The notes under the pieces are model-generated. The model had not been told where the DNA came from. It saw only the letters and a list, made by a program, of their open reading frames with translations, and did no database searches. Made by a program: the position numbers and the translations under genes. A stretch of 64,000 nucleotides of DNA from contig CAUJNA010001446.1 of the NCBI GenBank assembly GCA_963377175.1, positions 1,440,065-1,504,064 on the forward strand, written 5' to 3'. The DNA comes from Effrenium voratum. Taxonomy: Eukaryota > Sar > Dinophyceae > Suessiales > Symbiodiniaceae. Of this stretch, positions 54,316 through 64,000 are shown one piece after another (the stretch's first letter is position 1; each line of letters opens with the position of its first letter).

Positions 54316-54948
54316 GAGTGAGGCCAAAAGGGGGGTGGGAGTTTTGCAGTTAAGGCCCGAGCGAACCCAAAGCACCTGTGCTTTCGGGGTGGAAGGAGGG
54401 GGCCCCTTTTTTGAATTACCTGGAGATACCTGGAGTCTCCGGTCATGACCAGAAAAAGGTGGCTGAATTTTCGGGAGTCTGACCAACCATTTTTGATTCG
54501 GGTCCTTAGGGAGACTCCCACCGAGCCTTGTTTCAGCCGGGATTCTCGGGACCCCTTAGCCTTGGTTGTGTGTTGTCATTGGTCGCGTCACCAATTCCAC
54601 ACATTGGTCTCTTCCTGCGGTCTTCTATCCTCAAACTTGTGGTTTGGCTTCTCGGTTCACTCCCTCAGACTAACATGCAAGCTCCCAGAAGGCCGATCCT
54701 GTAAATGGAACCAAGTCTTCCAAAGGGGTCCGTTCGGGAGCTTCCATGGAATCGTCTGGGGGAGGGTTTCCCTTTGAACCAACCTAAAGGTTGGTTCACC
54801 CTGAAAATTCCCTTAAAAATGGGGGTGATATCCTATTTTCATGGGAAGTTTGAGGGTTCAGGCACCTCTCACGCGCCCTCGCGCCCCTTTCCCCGCTGAG
54901 TGGCGTGGATCCTCTCCCAAAAAGGGGCCACGGCTTTTGCAGGAAAAC

Positions 54949-55090
54949 TAAGCCCCCCACTCCAAATACCCGGCCTTTTTTCAGGGTATGAGGTCGACCC
55001 TCTACTAAAAAAGGAGATATATTTACCATGAAAACCCAGGTTGTCGAAAAAACAAATACCCTGAAAGCAGTGGGTATTTGGAGTAGGGGA
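54949..55090. repeat. F4 full copy, inverted core
   Basis: 142 bp, with the core (GTATGAGGTCGACCCTCTAC) in the opposite orientation to the copy at 36380. Other copies: 22341-22480, 53787-53907, 59188-59287, 62470-62595, 63395-63520. Confidence 0.88.
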
Positions 55091-55469
55091 AGTTTGAGCA
55101 CAGTCTCCTTCACGTGTTCTGTATGAGGTCTCCCAGCGTCCACTGGGGCGAATTCCGCGTGCAGGTGTTTCCCCTAAAGGTCTACCCACAATGAAAGGGA
55201 ATTCACCCACCATTCTAGGGGTTGATTCCCCATTCTGTTCAACCCATCGTTCCTTTCAAAAACCAGCTGTTTCCCTAATTTTTGGGATGGTTTCCTGAAA
55301 AGATCCGGACCCCTGGAAAGAATGGAAATAGAAGGTAGCGATAGAACCATCATAGGGCAACTCACTTCCAATTGTGAAGGGTTATTTGAGGGTTCAAGCA
55401 TAAATGACTCTCCGGGGTGGGGTGTGGTAAAGGAGTACGACACAATTTGCTCGGACGCCTGCTGTTGTG

Positions 55470-55610
55470 TGGTTCAGTCACAAGTTTAGTCCCGGACACA
55501 GTCTCGCGCAGGCCGAATTCGGACTTATATTCCCTGGCGTGTGACATCGAATCTTGCAAATTACAGCTGGTCCGCCGCTCCAAAGGAGTAAGGACTTCCG
55601 TTGGGCCTCC
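55470..55610 (-). CDS. Weak exon candidate
   Basis: Minus frame LERRTSCNLQDSMSHAREYK then SEFGLRETVSGTKLVTEP. Plus frame also open. Not recognised. Confidence 0.25.
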
Positions 55611-56064
55611 AGGCACCCAAATGCAAACATGACGCTCGCATTGGACAGTGAAGCAGTCAGGACCAGTGGAAGGTTCTAGACCTCCATTGTGGGGCAGTCA
55701 AATTGCCAATGGCTCTAATTAGGTTGCGCGTCCGCTCTGTCTAAACTTTTGCAGGTTTTTGGAAAATCCTTTTAGGTATCAATCTAGGTGGAACTCTACA
55801 AATGGCATCAGTTTTGCGTTCCCTTAAATTTAAGCCAACCCCAATTCCGGGCACCTTTCGCCTCAAAGACGAGCCTTGTGAAACCAACAGGTCATCCCCC
55901 CCAGCCGGGGCGATTCAGTCTTCAAGACCTGTGACGTACCACACGCGTGGGTGTGAGAAACTCGCGTTAAGTTCAGGTTACTTGGGTGTCCGGCCAAGCT
56001 ACTAAACTTTCCGGCCTCGGTTGCCACCCGCTTATAAGCGCTATAAGTCTTCTTACGTGGGGTT

Positions 56065-56215
56065 CACCCAGTCGGGTTTTCCCTCCCAGGAATTCCTTGG
56101 CCACAAGGTACTTTCGGCGCCTGCCACGTGGGCGGTGCCCAGGGGCGGGCCTCTGACGGTCCGAGAGGCGTCTCGAGTCACCGCTCCTTCCCTTCAAAGT
56201 CCGGAGCTCGAATCT
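56065..56215 (+). CDS. Weak exon candidate
   Basis: Plus frame QSGFPSQEFLGHKVLSAPAT and WAVPRGGPLTVREASRVTAP, moderately G/C-rich third positions. It would be upstream of the plus-strand gene at 57.0-58.8 kb. A minus frame is open as well. Confidence 0.3.
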
Positions 56216-56218
56216 AAT

Positions 56219-56338
56219 CTAGGTCCTCCAGTAGAGAGGTTAGGGTTTAGGGTGCCCACTTTTTTCTGTAGACTATTTTAGTAGGGGCACCCTCCCCCAA
56301 AAAAAAAGGTGAGAAAGGGCACCTAGCTGGGGGACCTA
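56219..56338. repeat. F6 full copy
   Basis: 120 bp, including GGTTAGGGTTTAGGGT at its left side. Partial copies: 18648-18830 (two), 37670-37765, 43650-43735, 45045-45190, 57250-57315. Confidence 0.88.
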
Positions 56339-57072
56339 AGTTGTTGGCAAAAGGCGATCTTCCCTGGCCCTGAAACCAATTCAGATGTAAAAACCCCTGA
56401 ATTTTAGGCCAGGCCGCCCTCAAACAAATGTTGAAAAGCGACCAGGGTTTAGTGTTCAGGATTGTCATCCACATGTTTCCCCCATTCTTAAAAATGGGGG
56501 GCTTCGGTTGAACCCTAGGATCTTCGTTTGCCCCAAGCCTCAAACGGGCCCTGCTGCAACAGGCATCCGTTTCTTAAGGTCTGGAGGGTTTGTCGCTGGT
56601 TGACCAACTCATTGGCCGAATTTCTCCCTACAAAAGGAAACCACCTTAAGGGTCATGATCCCTCCAATGAACACTCCCGGACCCTCTACTGGAGAACCCC
56701 GACTTCTCAGGGGCCCTGAAAAACACCTCTTTTTAAGAAACCAAAAACAGTCGGGACCCTTAGGGCAGTCACGTTCCAAAAGAAACGTGGAAACTCAACG
56801 AGGGGAAATGATTACATCTGGAACCGTGTGTAGCCATATAGGTGTCCTTTTAAGGGAAATAGATGGCCCTGGTAGATGATTAAACCACCAGGTAAACGAG
56901 GGCCATCTGGTTTTCCAGCAAGAACAACAACAAGGACACGTGACACCAATGTGTGTAGCTGGCCCCTCGTTTTTTTAACCATCAAAGTAACCCCCAATAC
57001 TAATTCCAAAAACAAAACGAACACAGCTTCTGACTTTGATACAGTGGATGAATTCCATGGTTGAATCTCCAG

Positions 57073-57127
57073 CGTCTCCAACTTCTTCCCTTGCAATATG
57101 GCGAACGGGACATCCATACACCCAAAG
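57073..57127 (+). CDS. Exon of the plus-strand gene
   Basis: One base plus 18 codons, TCTCCAG|C to CCAAAG|GC: VSNFFPCNMANGTSIHPK. 75% G/C third positions. An F9 element starts 22 bp after it. Confidence 0.55.
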
Positions 57128-58788
57128 GCCAGTCAAAATTTGGCTCCACCCTAAGCATCTTGGGCCCTGAAAACGGCCCTTTTTGAGGTCCAAAACCTTC
57201 CAATGGAGACCCTGACCCCTTCAAACAAGGGCCCAATGATGGTTAGGGTAGACGATTTTAGTGGGGGAACCCTCCCAAAAAGGGGTGAGAAAGGGCACCA
57301 ATTGCTGGGGGACCAATTGCTTCAACGCTCTCTGAGTCTCAGGCTCTGCACACGGAAAGGTGGTGCTGCCGCCTCGACCCAAGCCACCCACGCAAGCCAC
57401 GCAAGCCAAGCGTGACGGACGCAAGGTGTTTGTGGAGGGCTGCGACTTCGAAATCCCCGCAACGCACGAAATGAAACCATAGGCCAAACCATAACATTTG
57501 CTGGCATTAGCAGGCAAAGAAGGGGAATAACCCCAGGTGTTCGGGGGCAACAACACATGTTTAAGGGGGTAATTCTTTCGGGTCCAGGGACGTACTGTGG
57601 ATGGGACGCCGAAATCCACGCAGGGCCCCACGACACGAGTCGTGGTTGAAACCAATTGGCGGTTGGTATGTACCTGGAGTCTCCATAACCCTTTAAAAAG
57701 TGGGTCCATGACCCCATTATTTTGGGTAATGACCCTATTTTGAAAGGGTCATGGAGACTCCAGGTACCTAGAGTCTCCTTCTGGCCCTTTAAAAAAGGCT
57801 GGTCAGACTCCCCAAAATTAAGAAATGGGTCTTTTGACCCCTTTTTCTCGGGAGACTCCAGGTACGTCGGGGAATCGAATCATTCCGTTGGGTCCTCGCC
57901 CAAGAAGGGGAACCTCGCCCCCTTTGGCATCGAGAATCCAGACCACGAAAAAACGGGAAGCAAATCCTATCTGTTTGCGGGCAGTAACACACATGTGTGT
58001 GTGTGTAGTTTGAGGGTCCAGGAACACAAACAAAAACAAATACAAACAAAAAAAACATTCTGCCGGGAGAACCCATACATCTTGGACCCGCATTTCCAGG
58101 CCCGTCCAGTAGAAGAAAGCCATGTTTCAGTGTGAAGGTCCAACCTCAAATAGAACCAAAAATGCATGACACCTCGAACTTGTGAGTAACCATCACGTGA
58201 CTTGCCTCAAGGAGTGGGCCTTGCCATGTGGTTTAGATCTCCAGCTAACGGCCTGCACGGTCAAAGGGGACTCGTTCGCGGGCTCAGGTCTGTACCTATT
58301 GGCGACTAATTCTTACTCCCGACTGGAGGTGAAAAGACTGGGGGTGCAGCTCGAAATCTCTCATTTTCAAGCTCTCACCCGAGATTCATCACCCCCGGTG
58401 TATTTATATTGGGGGGGTGGTTGGGTTTAGTGGATGGTGACCCCAGATGAGCCACAATCAAAACCCGGTATTAAAATGATGAACCCAGAACCATGCTTCA
58501 AGAATTAAGCAGCCGGATATCTGCAGCTATTTAAGGCTGGGATTGATTACCCCTTACTAACCTCCATCAATTCCTGGGTTTTGAGCAAGCTCATGTTGCA
58601 AGTTCCCCCCCAGTTAACAAAATTTGATTGTGTTTTGGAGAAGGGTTTCACATCTTCCCACAAGAAGGGGTCAATCCAAATCCCAGTTCCAACTGGCGGC
58701 CCGCCTCCACCCGCGCATCTGCGCCGGTGAGCTCACGGAGCTCCTAGGGCAATCCAAGCTTGACCCAATAGACACCCCCTGGCTCTGA
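57073..58788 (+). CDS. Unrecognised plus-strand gene, six exons
   Basis: Compact gene on plus: exons at about 57073-57127, 57360-57475, 57862-57984, 58059-58099, 58212-58287 and 58687-58788 (stop TGA). Peptide pieces: VSNFFPCNMANGTSIHPK, KRDGRKVFVEGCDFEIPA, SPKKGNLAPFGIENPDHEKT, CRENPYILDPHFQ, EWALPCGLDLQLTACTVKGD and ELTELLGQSKLDPIDTPWL. Introns are 75 to about 400 bp and largely made of F9, F6, two F1 and F2 pieces. Not all phases join, so some borders are wrong or an exon is missing. No family recognised. Opposite in strand to the genes at 5-52 kb. Confidence 0.6.
57149..57248. repeat. F9 full copy
   Basis: 100 bp, starting 22 bp after the exon at 57073-57127. Others: 20210-20310, 26000-26090, 39370-39470. 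Confidence 0.85.
57360..57475 (+). CDS. Exon of the plus-strand gene
   Basis: After GGAAAG|GTG, phase 0: VVLPPRPKPPTQATQAKRDG, RKVFVEGCDFEIPATHEMK, then TAG at about 57480 if the intron is retained. Possible donors: CGCAAG|GT at 57425 or further on. Pro/Thr/Gln-rich first half. Confidence 0.62.
57670..57863. repeat. F1: two copies sharing one end
   Basis: Two complete F1 elements abut head to tail at about 57766, sharing CCAGGTACCTAGAG. The right end of the second (GGAGACTCCAG|GTA) is exactly where the coding-like frame of the plus-strand exon at 57862 begins. Confidence 0.88.
57862..57984 (+). CDS. Exon starting at the end of an F1 element
   Basis: The frame begins directly at the CTCCAG|G end of F1: YVGESNHSVGSSPKKGNLAP then FGIENPDHEKTGSKSYLFAG. 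The element thus supplies the 3' splice site. The end is uncertain (GGGCAG|TAAC). Confidence 0.55.
58059..58099 (+). CDS. Micro-exon of the plus-strand gene
   Basis: FCRENPYILDPHFQ up to TTCCAG|GC. Third positions mostly G or C. The upstream border is not clear. Confidence 0.5.
58212..58287 (+). CDS. Exon of the plus-strand gene
   Basis: 25 codons plus one base, CTCAAG|GAG to GCTCAG|GT: EWALPCGLDLQLTACTVKGD then SFAGS. The frame stays open downstream (LYLLATNSYSRLEVKRLGVQ), so the donor may be later. Confidence 0.5.
58687..58788 (+). CDS. Terminal exon of the plus-strand gene
   Basis: 33 codons and TGA after TCCCAG: FQLAARLHPRICAGELTELL then GQSKLDPIDTPWL. Very strong G/C third positions until the end. 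TTTAGGGTTTAGAGAGGTTA, resembling an F6 left side, follows within 25 bp. Confidence 0.78.
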   Translation, partial: FQLAARLHPRICAGELTELLGQSKLDPIDTPWL

Positions 58789-59445
58789 GAACCCGAGCCA
58801 AGCTTTAGGGTTTAGAGAGGTTAGGGGAGTTAGGGTTCAGTTTTCTCGTCTTTTTTTTCTCGGAAAAGAAAACAAAAAAAAACGAGCCCATGCTTTCCGA
58901 GGATTCTTCGCCCGACATCAATCAGGGCCGGGGAGCGGCTTTTTTCTTCCGGAGGGCTTGGGCACTTTGAAGCCGAACTGAGTCAGGCAAGCCTTCTCAT
59001 AACCCATCGCTTTGAATTGGTGTCGAGTTTTTGGGGGAGTTGAAGCCCTGGTTGAGTAAACAAAATCACCAACACGGGGGGGGGGGGGGGGAAAGAACAG
59101 GTCACAAGATCGATTCGCTTTGGGCAAGTCAGTGTGCGACGAAATAATTGGAATCGGGGCTTGGGCTACTTGAAAACCAAACGTACCCGCTACTCCAAAT
59201 ATATGTTTGTCGGGTATTTGAAAACAAATATGGCTTTCTATACGAAGACATACCCTGAAACAAGTGGGTATTTGGAGTAGGGGGTATTCTTGCTTATGGC
59301 GGAATGAGGTGTGCATTTTTGGCAGCCCTTTGCTTTACCCTCCCATCCGCTAACATTGAAATTGTCCTCTAAAAATAGACTCTCTGATAGGTTCCATGCA
59401 TCGGATGGGAAGGTAATCTTGGCCAAATCTGCAGAACATCATGCA

Positions 59446-59579
59446 TACGGTGGATGGACGGAATCCTGCACCATGTTGAAACAATGGGAAACAATGATTT
59501 GTTGATACTTACGGGGGAATCGAATCATCCCAAGCTTTGTTGGGTGGTGCGAAATGGGTTTCGCAACCATCCACAGTAT
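59446..59579. repeat. F10 full copy
   Basis: 134 bp, about 195 bp before the minisatellite. Confidence 0.88.
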
Positions 59580-59773
59580 GGGTCTCTCTCAAAATTAGAC
59601 GCCCCCAAAATACAACTGAGTTTGGCTTTGAGTCCCTGTAAGCCAACCCATAAGGGTACCCTAATAAAAGAACACACACACCTCCGTAGCCCACCAAAAT
59701 ATTTTGGAAAGCCTGGGTATATTTCTGGGTATATTTTGGAAAGCCTGGTCTTCTTCGGTAACATCCTTTTTTA

Positions 59774-61360
59774 GTAAGGGTTGACATCATACCAAAAATA
59801 AATAAATAAAAGGTTGACATCATACCATTCGAGAAACAAATTAAACGGTTGACATCATACCATCTGAGAAACAAAAAACAAAGGGTTGACATCATACCAA
59901 CTGAAGAAAAAAAGGTTGACATCATACCATCTCAAACAACTAAAGGGTTGCCATCATGCCAACTAAAAAACCCTAAAGGGTTGACGTTATACCAACTGAA
60001 CAAAATATAGAGGATTGACATCACACCAACTGAACAAACAAACTAAAGGCTTGACATCATACCATCCGAGAGCAAAAAAACACTAAAGGGTTGACATCAT
60101 ACCATCTGAAAAAACAAAAACAAACTAAAGGGTTGACATCATACCAACTGAAAAAAACAAAGTTGACATCATACCAACTGAACAAAAATCCTATAAAAGG
60201 TTGACATCATACCATCCGAGAAAACAACAATAAATTAAACGCTTGACATCGTGCTATCCAAACAAAAAAACCAAAGGGTTGACATCATGCCAAATGAAAA
60301 GACACTAAAGGGTTGACATATGTTGACATCATACCAACTGAAACAACCTGAAGGGTTGACATCATACCAACTGAAGAAAACCAACAAAGAAAGGGTTGTC
60401 ATCATGCCAACTAAAAACAAACAAAAGGGTTGACGTCATACCAACTGAAACAAAATATAGAGGGTTGACATCAGACCATCTGACAAAAAAAAAAACTAAA
60501 GGGTTGACATCATGGCAACTGAAACAAGAACAACTAAAGGGTTGGCATCGTACCCATTGTTTAAAGAACTTCAGCGTTGACATCATACCAACTGGAGAAA
60601 AAAAAAAAAAACACCTAACATGTTGACATAATTCCATCCAAGAAAAAAACTAAACGGTTAACATCATTCCAGCCGGGCAAAAAACAACTAAGGGTTGACA
60701 GCATATTCACAGAAACAAATCCAAAGGGTTGACATCATACCAACTGAAAAAAGGGTTGACATCACACCAACAAAAAAACATCTAAAGGGTTGACATCATA
60801 CCATCTGACAAAAGCAAAAATAGTTGACATCATACCAACTGGAAGAAAATCATAAAGGGTTGACATCATACCAACTGAAAAAAACACATAAAAGGTTGAC
60901 ATCATACCATTCGAGAACAAAACACACGACAAACTACAGGGTTAACATTATGCCGTCCGGAAAAAAAAAAGGCAAACACAAATTAGGGTTGACATAATAC
61001 CAACTGAAACAATTCTAAAGGGTTGACATCACACCAACTGAACAAAAACAAACTAAAGGGTTGACATCGTACCCTCTGAAATAATAATAATAATAAAACT
61101 CAAGGGTTGACATCATACCAACAAAAACAACTTCAACAAAACAAACATAACAATAAAGGCTTGACATCATACCATCCGATAATCAAAAACAACTAATGGG
61201 TTGACATCATACCAACTGAACAACAAAACAAAGCGTTGAAATCATACTTAAACAAAAAAAACAACTATGGGTTAACATCACACAGAACCAAGTGAACAAA
61301 GCTAAAGGATTGACATCATACCAACTGCAAAACAACCTGAAGGGTTGACATCAAAACCCA
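59774..61360. repeat. Minisatellite of about 43 units
   Basis: Roughly 1.6 kb of imperfect tandem units of about 30-45 bp. The conserved part is GGGTTGACATCATACCAACT (also ...CCATCTGA or ...CCATCCGA), the spacer A-rich and variable in length (CAAAAAAACTAAA types). Units drift (GACGTT, GCCATC, ATACC to ACACC) throughout. No coding potential is convincing. The left edge sits in an F4-like segment at 59700-59790, and F4 carries GTCGACATCATACC in its core, so the array probably arose by expansion of that core. Confidence 0.95.
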
Positions 61361-61478
61361 ACTGCGCCTCGCCAGGACACATGGCGTGAAATCTCGCGGG
61401 TACCAACTGTGCATTTTGCGACCCGAAGCCTTGGACCGGACCCGAGCCTCACGCAACTTTGGTCGGTAAAGATCGCCC

Positions 61479-61622
61479 TAGCTGTGGATGGTGACGCGAA
61501 ATCCATGCAACGCACCACCCTTCAGAAACCCTATGATTTGATTCCCCAACGTAAATACCAACAAGCAATGGCTTCAACCATGGTCTCAAAGTGGTGCGAA
61601 ATGGATTTCGTCCATCCACAGT
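61479..61622. repeat. F10 full copy
   Basis: 144 bp, about 120 bp after the minisatellite, so the array is bracketed by two F10 copies. Confidence 0.88.
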
Positions 61623-61959
61623 AGCTGGAGTGTTCTTGGTAGGGTCGTGGAGATTTCAGGTACCCTTTAAAAATTGGCGGATCGGTATTTGGAGCTTATG
61701 AGGGCGGATCACGCCCAAGCCTTGGTTTGCTGGTAGGATGTCTACCCTTGAAGTTTGGATGATACCCGCTAAGTTCTTCAAACTCCGAGCAAAAAAATGT
61801 AATTTGCCGTGTCCTTTCGGGTTTTGAGGCTGGTTCTTTTGGCCTGCTATGCATCCTTGCAGCTCTGAGACAACCGCAACGTGGCAAAGGCTCCAAGGTT
61901 CTAACATGGGTCTAATGCCCCCTGCCAAGAATCTAACTTCTAGCGGTTGAGTGGAAACT

Positions 61960-62057
61960 AGTCTCCTTCTGACCCCTAGAAAAAGGCGTCATGACCCGAA
62001 TCTTAATTTGGGGTTTGTGACCAACCATGTTTAAAGGGTCGGAAGGAGACTCCAGGT
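61960..62057. repeat. F1 full copy
   Basis: About 98 bp; first bases of the left end lost. Other partial or diverged F1 copies: 17750-17795, 17940-18012, 24280-24390, 24610-24680, 25326-25400, 29374-29478, 33880-33965, 45749-45842, 47196-47299, 47630-47698, 47875-47975, 49402-49510, 52990-53090. Confidence 0.8.
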
Positions 62058-64000
62058 ACTGTGCATGGTTGCGAATACACAAATTGAAACGCTGGGAAAC
62101 CCGCCCAGCAAAAAAAACAAAAACTGCGCAGGGGCCACTTTTGAGGATCAATTTTGAAGCAAACCCCACCCCACAAACAAGATTGACTAGGCCCCAGCAA
62201 AGTATCAACGGGCTCAAGGGGCAGCGGCTCTGTTCGGCTCGAAACATGATTCCCTTGGCCCAGGTGTGGGGTTTGCCAAGTTTAAGAGACATGTGGTCAA
62301 CCCCTTACCAAAAAAATGGTGGTATTTTTTTTTATGGAAAACCTGGTGGTGAAAAACATATATACCCGAAACCGAGTTTTTGTATTTGGAGGGGGTTTTG
62401 GTTGCGCGAGGGTCCCATGGAGAACTTCCGCTTTGGGCGAAGCCTTGGGAAGTGGAAGGCAGCAATTATCAACCATCGATTTCTAGGTCCAGGGTATGAG
62501 GTCGACCCTCTACTAAAACAGGAGGTACTTACCATGGAAACCCAGGTTTTTCAAAAAATACCCTGAGAAAAGTGGGTATTTGGAGTAGGGGGTAGAATAA
62601 GTTGGTACCAGTTTTTTTCAGCTTTGTTTAGTTTAGTAGAGGAACCCTCACCCAAAAAAAGAAACGGTCCAAGGGGACCTGGGAATTCTATCCAAACCAA
62701 CCTAAAACGGACACCTGCGATCCCTGGTCGCAATTTCCCTTGTCTCATGGATTTTTTCCTCATTTGCAGCTGGATTCCCGAGGGGCCAAAGAATTACCTA
62801 GACGTCCAGGGGTTGATTCCCCATGCTTTTCAACCATCGTGCTATTGGAACCAACAGCTGTTTCCCCCGGGTCATTGATGGTTTCCTGAAAAGCAGGATC
62901 CCTGGAAAGAATGGGGAGGCTTCCCCTAGAAGACCCACAACATATGGTGCGAGTTGCGTCCCACAACATGGTTGTTGGTCCAATTTCTCTTTTCACTCAA
63001 TCGGCCCCAGACTCATTCGGGGGGCAGTCCTGAAAGCGACTCTCCCAGAAGGTCGCATCCCGCAAAGACCTCACCGGCGCGCAAAGCAGATCTGTTCGGC
63101 TGAGTTAGAAAGCGGCCAACGCCACCTGGGTCATAATCCACTAACAACAGGGGCTAGCTCCACGTACTTACTTACAGACCTGCTTGCTTCTTCTTGTTGG
63201 GGGGGGGGGAGGGGGGTTAGTTACTTACTTACTTACGGACCTGGGTTCCTGATGGTTATAACTTAGGTTTCCAACAACTTACGAGCCTCGCCGAACACCC
63301 AAAAATGGCAAACCCTGAGGTCGCTATCTTCACTGACCAACCAATAGGCATGAACTCAGTTTTCGCGCATGCATTCTGATCTGATTGAATATACCCCCGT
63401 AATCTCCACATACCCGCTTTTGTCGCGGGTATAGTTGAAAGAACCAGTTTTTCCATGGTAGATACAGATCTTTTATAGTCAGTGTTGAAGTCCAATTGAA
63501 GTCATATCCTAAAATAAGTGCCTGAACCCTCAAAAATTCCCTTGAACAAATTGTAGGGCTCGAGGTCTCTTTTTTTTTCCGCGGTTGGCAACTGGGGTGA
63601 GTTGGCTTCCCACGGAAACCACTTACCTGACGGTGACTGACTGACTTCACCCCATGAGTCACAATCAAACCCCTATGGCCGACCCAAACCAAGGAAAACA
63701 ACTACAAAGCCGGGGCCCGGCACCGAATTCTGGTTGGGATTTGTCCCTTACTATTTCATGACTCAAACTGCCGCAACGGTTTTGTCCCTTTGGCTTCAAG
63801 TCGATCCAGTCTCCGGGCACATGCTGTAAACGCAGGCTCCAGGGTCACACTTCCTTTGGGCATCTTTTGGCGTCGAATGAGCCTTTCGGCCAAAATTGAG
63901 GCCAAGCAAATGGCCGGGGTTTCAAAACCGTTTTGGGATCCCATTTTGGGGTAGGTGAATTCACCACCCAAAGTTTAGGCTTTATTCTAGTGGTTGGATT

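Larger units (their letters stand above)
58800..64000. other. Repeat-dominated right end
   Basis: A G run at 59080-59093, two F10 copies bracketing the minisatellite, F1 at 61960, F4-like copies at 59188, 62470 and 63395, a G run at 63200, and an F11-type GGATCCCATTTTGGGGTAGG at the very end. Open frames at 62027-62566 and 62823-63266 run through these repeats and lack codon bias; no gene is claimed. Confidence 0.55.

Noticed and set aside
59774..61360. CRISPR-like array
   Set aside because: Units are imperfect, spacers are A-rich and similar to each other, the genome is eukaryotic and there are no cas genes.

Overview
The window reads as nuclear DNA of a dinoflagellate, most likely in or near the Suessiales (Symbiodiniaceae or Polarella type). 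Three things point there. Coding sequence sits in very small, GC-rich exons bounded by AG|G, with many GC and GA 5' splice sites. One long reading frame encodes the RCC1-like repeat protein (VVTWG...GGDSS...AFAAILESG units) that is expanded in these genomes. A plant-type TTTAGGG telomere motif is also present. No rRNA, tRNA, prokaryotic operon or CRISPR array could be supported. The taxon is an inference from these traits and was not tested by a search.

Layout. From about 5 to 52 kb every exon whose strand can be decided lies on the minus strand. (1) 23.5 to 5.3 kb: a protein-kinase gene of about 11 exons of 43-132 bp. The glycine loop, VALK lysine, helix C, HPNI, hinge, HRD loop, DF(N), APE, DVWS and C-lobe segments follow in order, with matching splice phases. 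(2) 29.7 to 26.8 kb: the last exons of an unrecognised gene, whose stop codon lies in a telomere-type repeat. (3) 32.1 to 30.8 kb: an intronless RCC1-like repeat protein with a ubiquitin-like N-terminus. (4) 42.6 to 38.1 kb: scattered exon candidates of unknown function. (5) 48.5 to 43.7 kb: an unrecognised gene whose last three exons join cleanly. (6) About 52.5 to 50.0 kb: an unrecognised acidic C-terminal exon and a possible first exon. From about 57.0 to 58.8 kb the coding strand flips to plus, with six compact exons of another unrecognised gene, so a divergent strand switch lies somewhere in 52.5-57 kb.

Most of the rest is short interspersed repeat DNA. At least ten families of roughly 90-150 bp elements with terminal inverted repeats recur (labelled F1 to F12 here), F1 alone about 45 times. 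F1, F2 and F3 all end in ACCTGG...CCAGGT, which places a CCAG|G 3' splice site at each end in either orientation, and several copies touch exon borders. This suggests introner-like, intron-making elements. Other repeat DNA includes a 700-bp low-complexity tract (10.5-11.2 kb), a ~1.6-kb array of about 43 units (59.8-61.4 kb) that seems to have grown from the core of an F4 element, and a 115-nt palindrome just upstream of the RCC1-like gene. Inside a kinase intron lies an AT-rich, frameshifted fragment that closely resembles the ATP-binding start of bacterial UvrB.

Exon borders were set by hand from AG|G borders, phase and protein similarity. No transcript or database evidence was available. 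For several GC-rich islands the coding strand stays open and is marked so.
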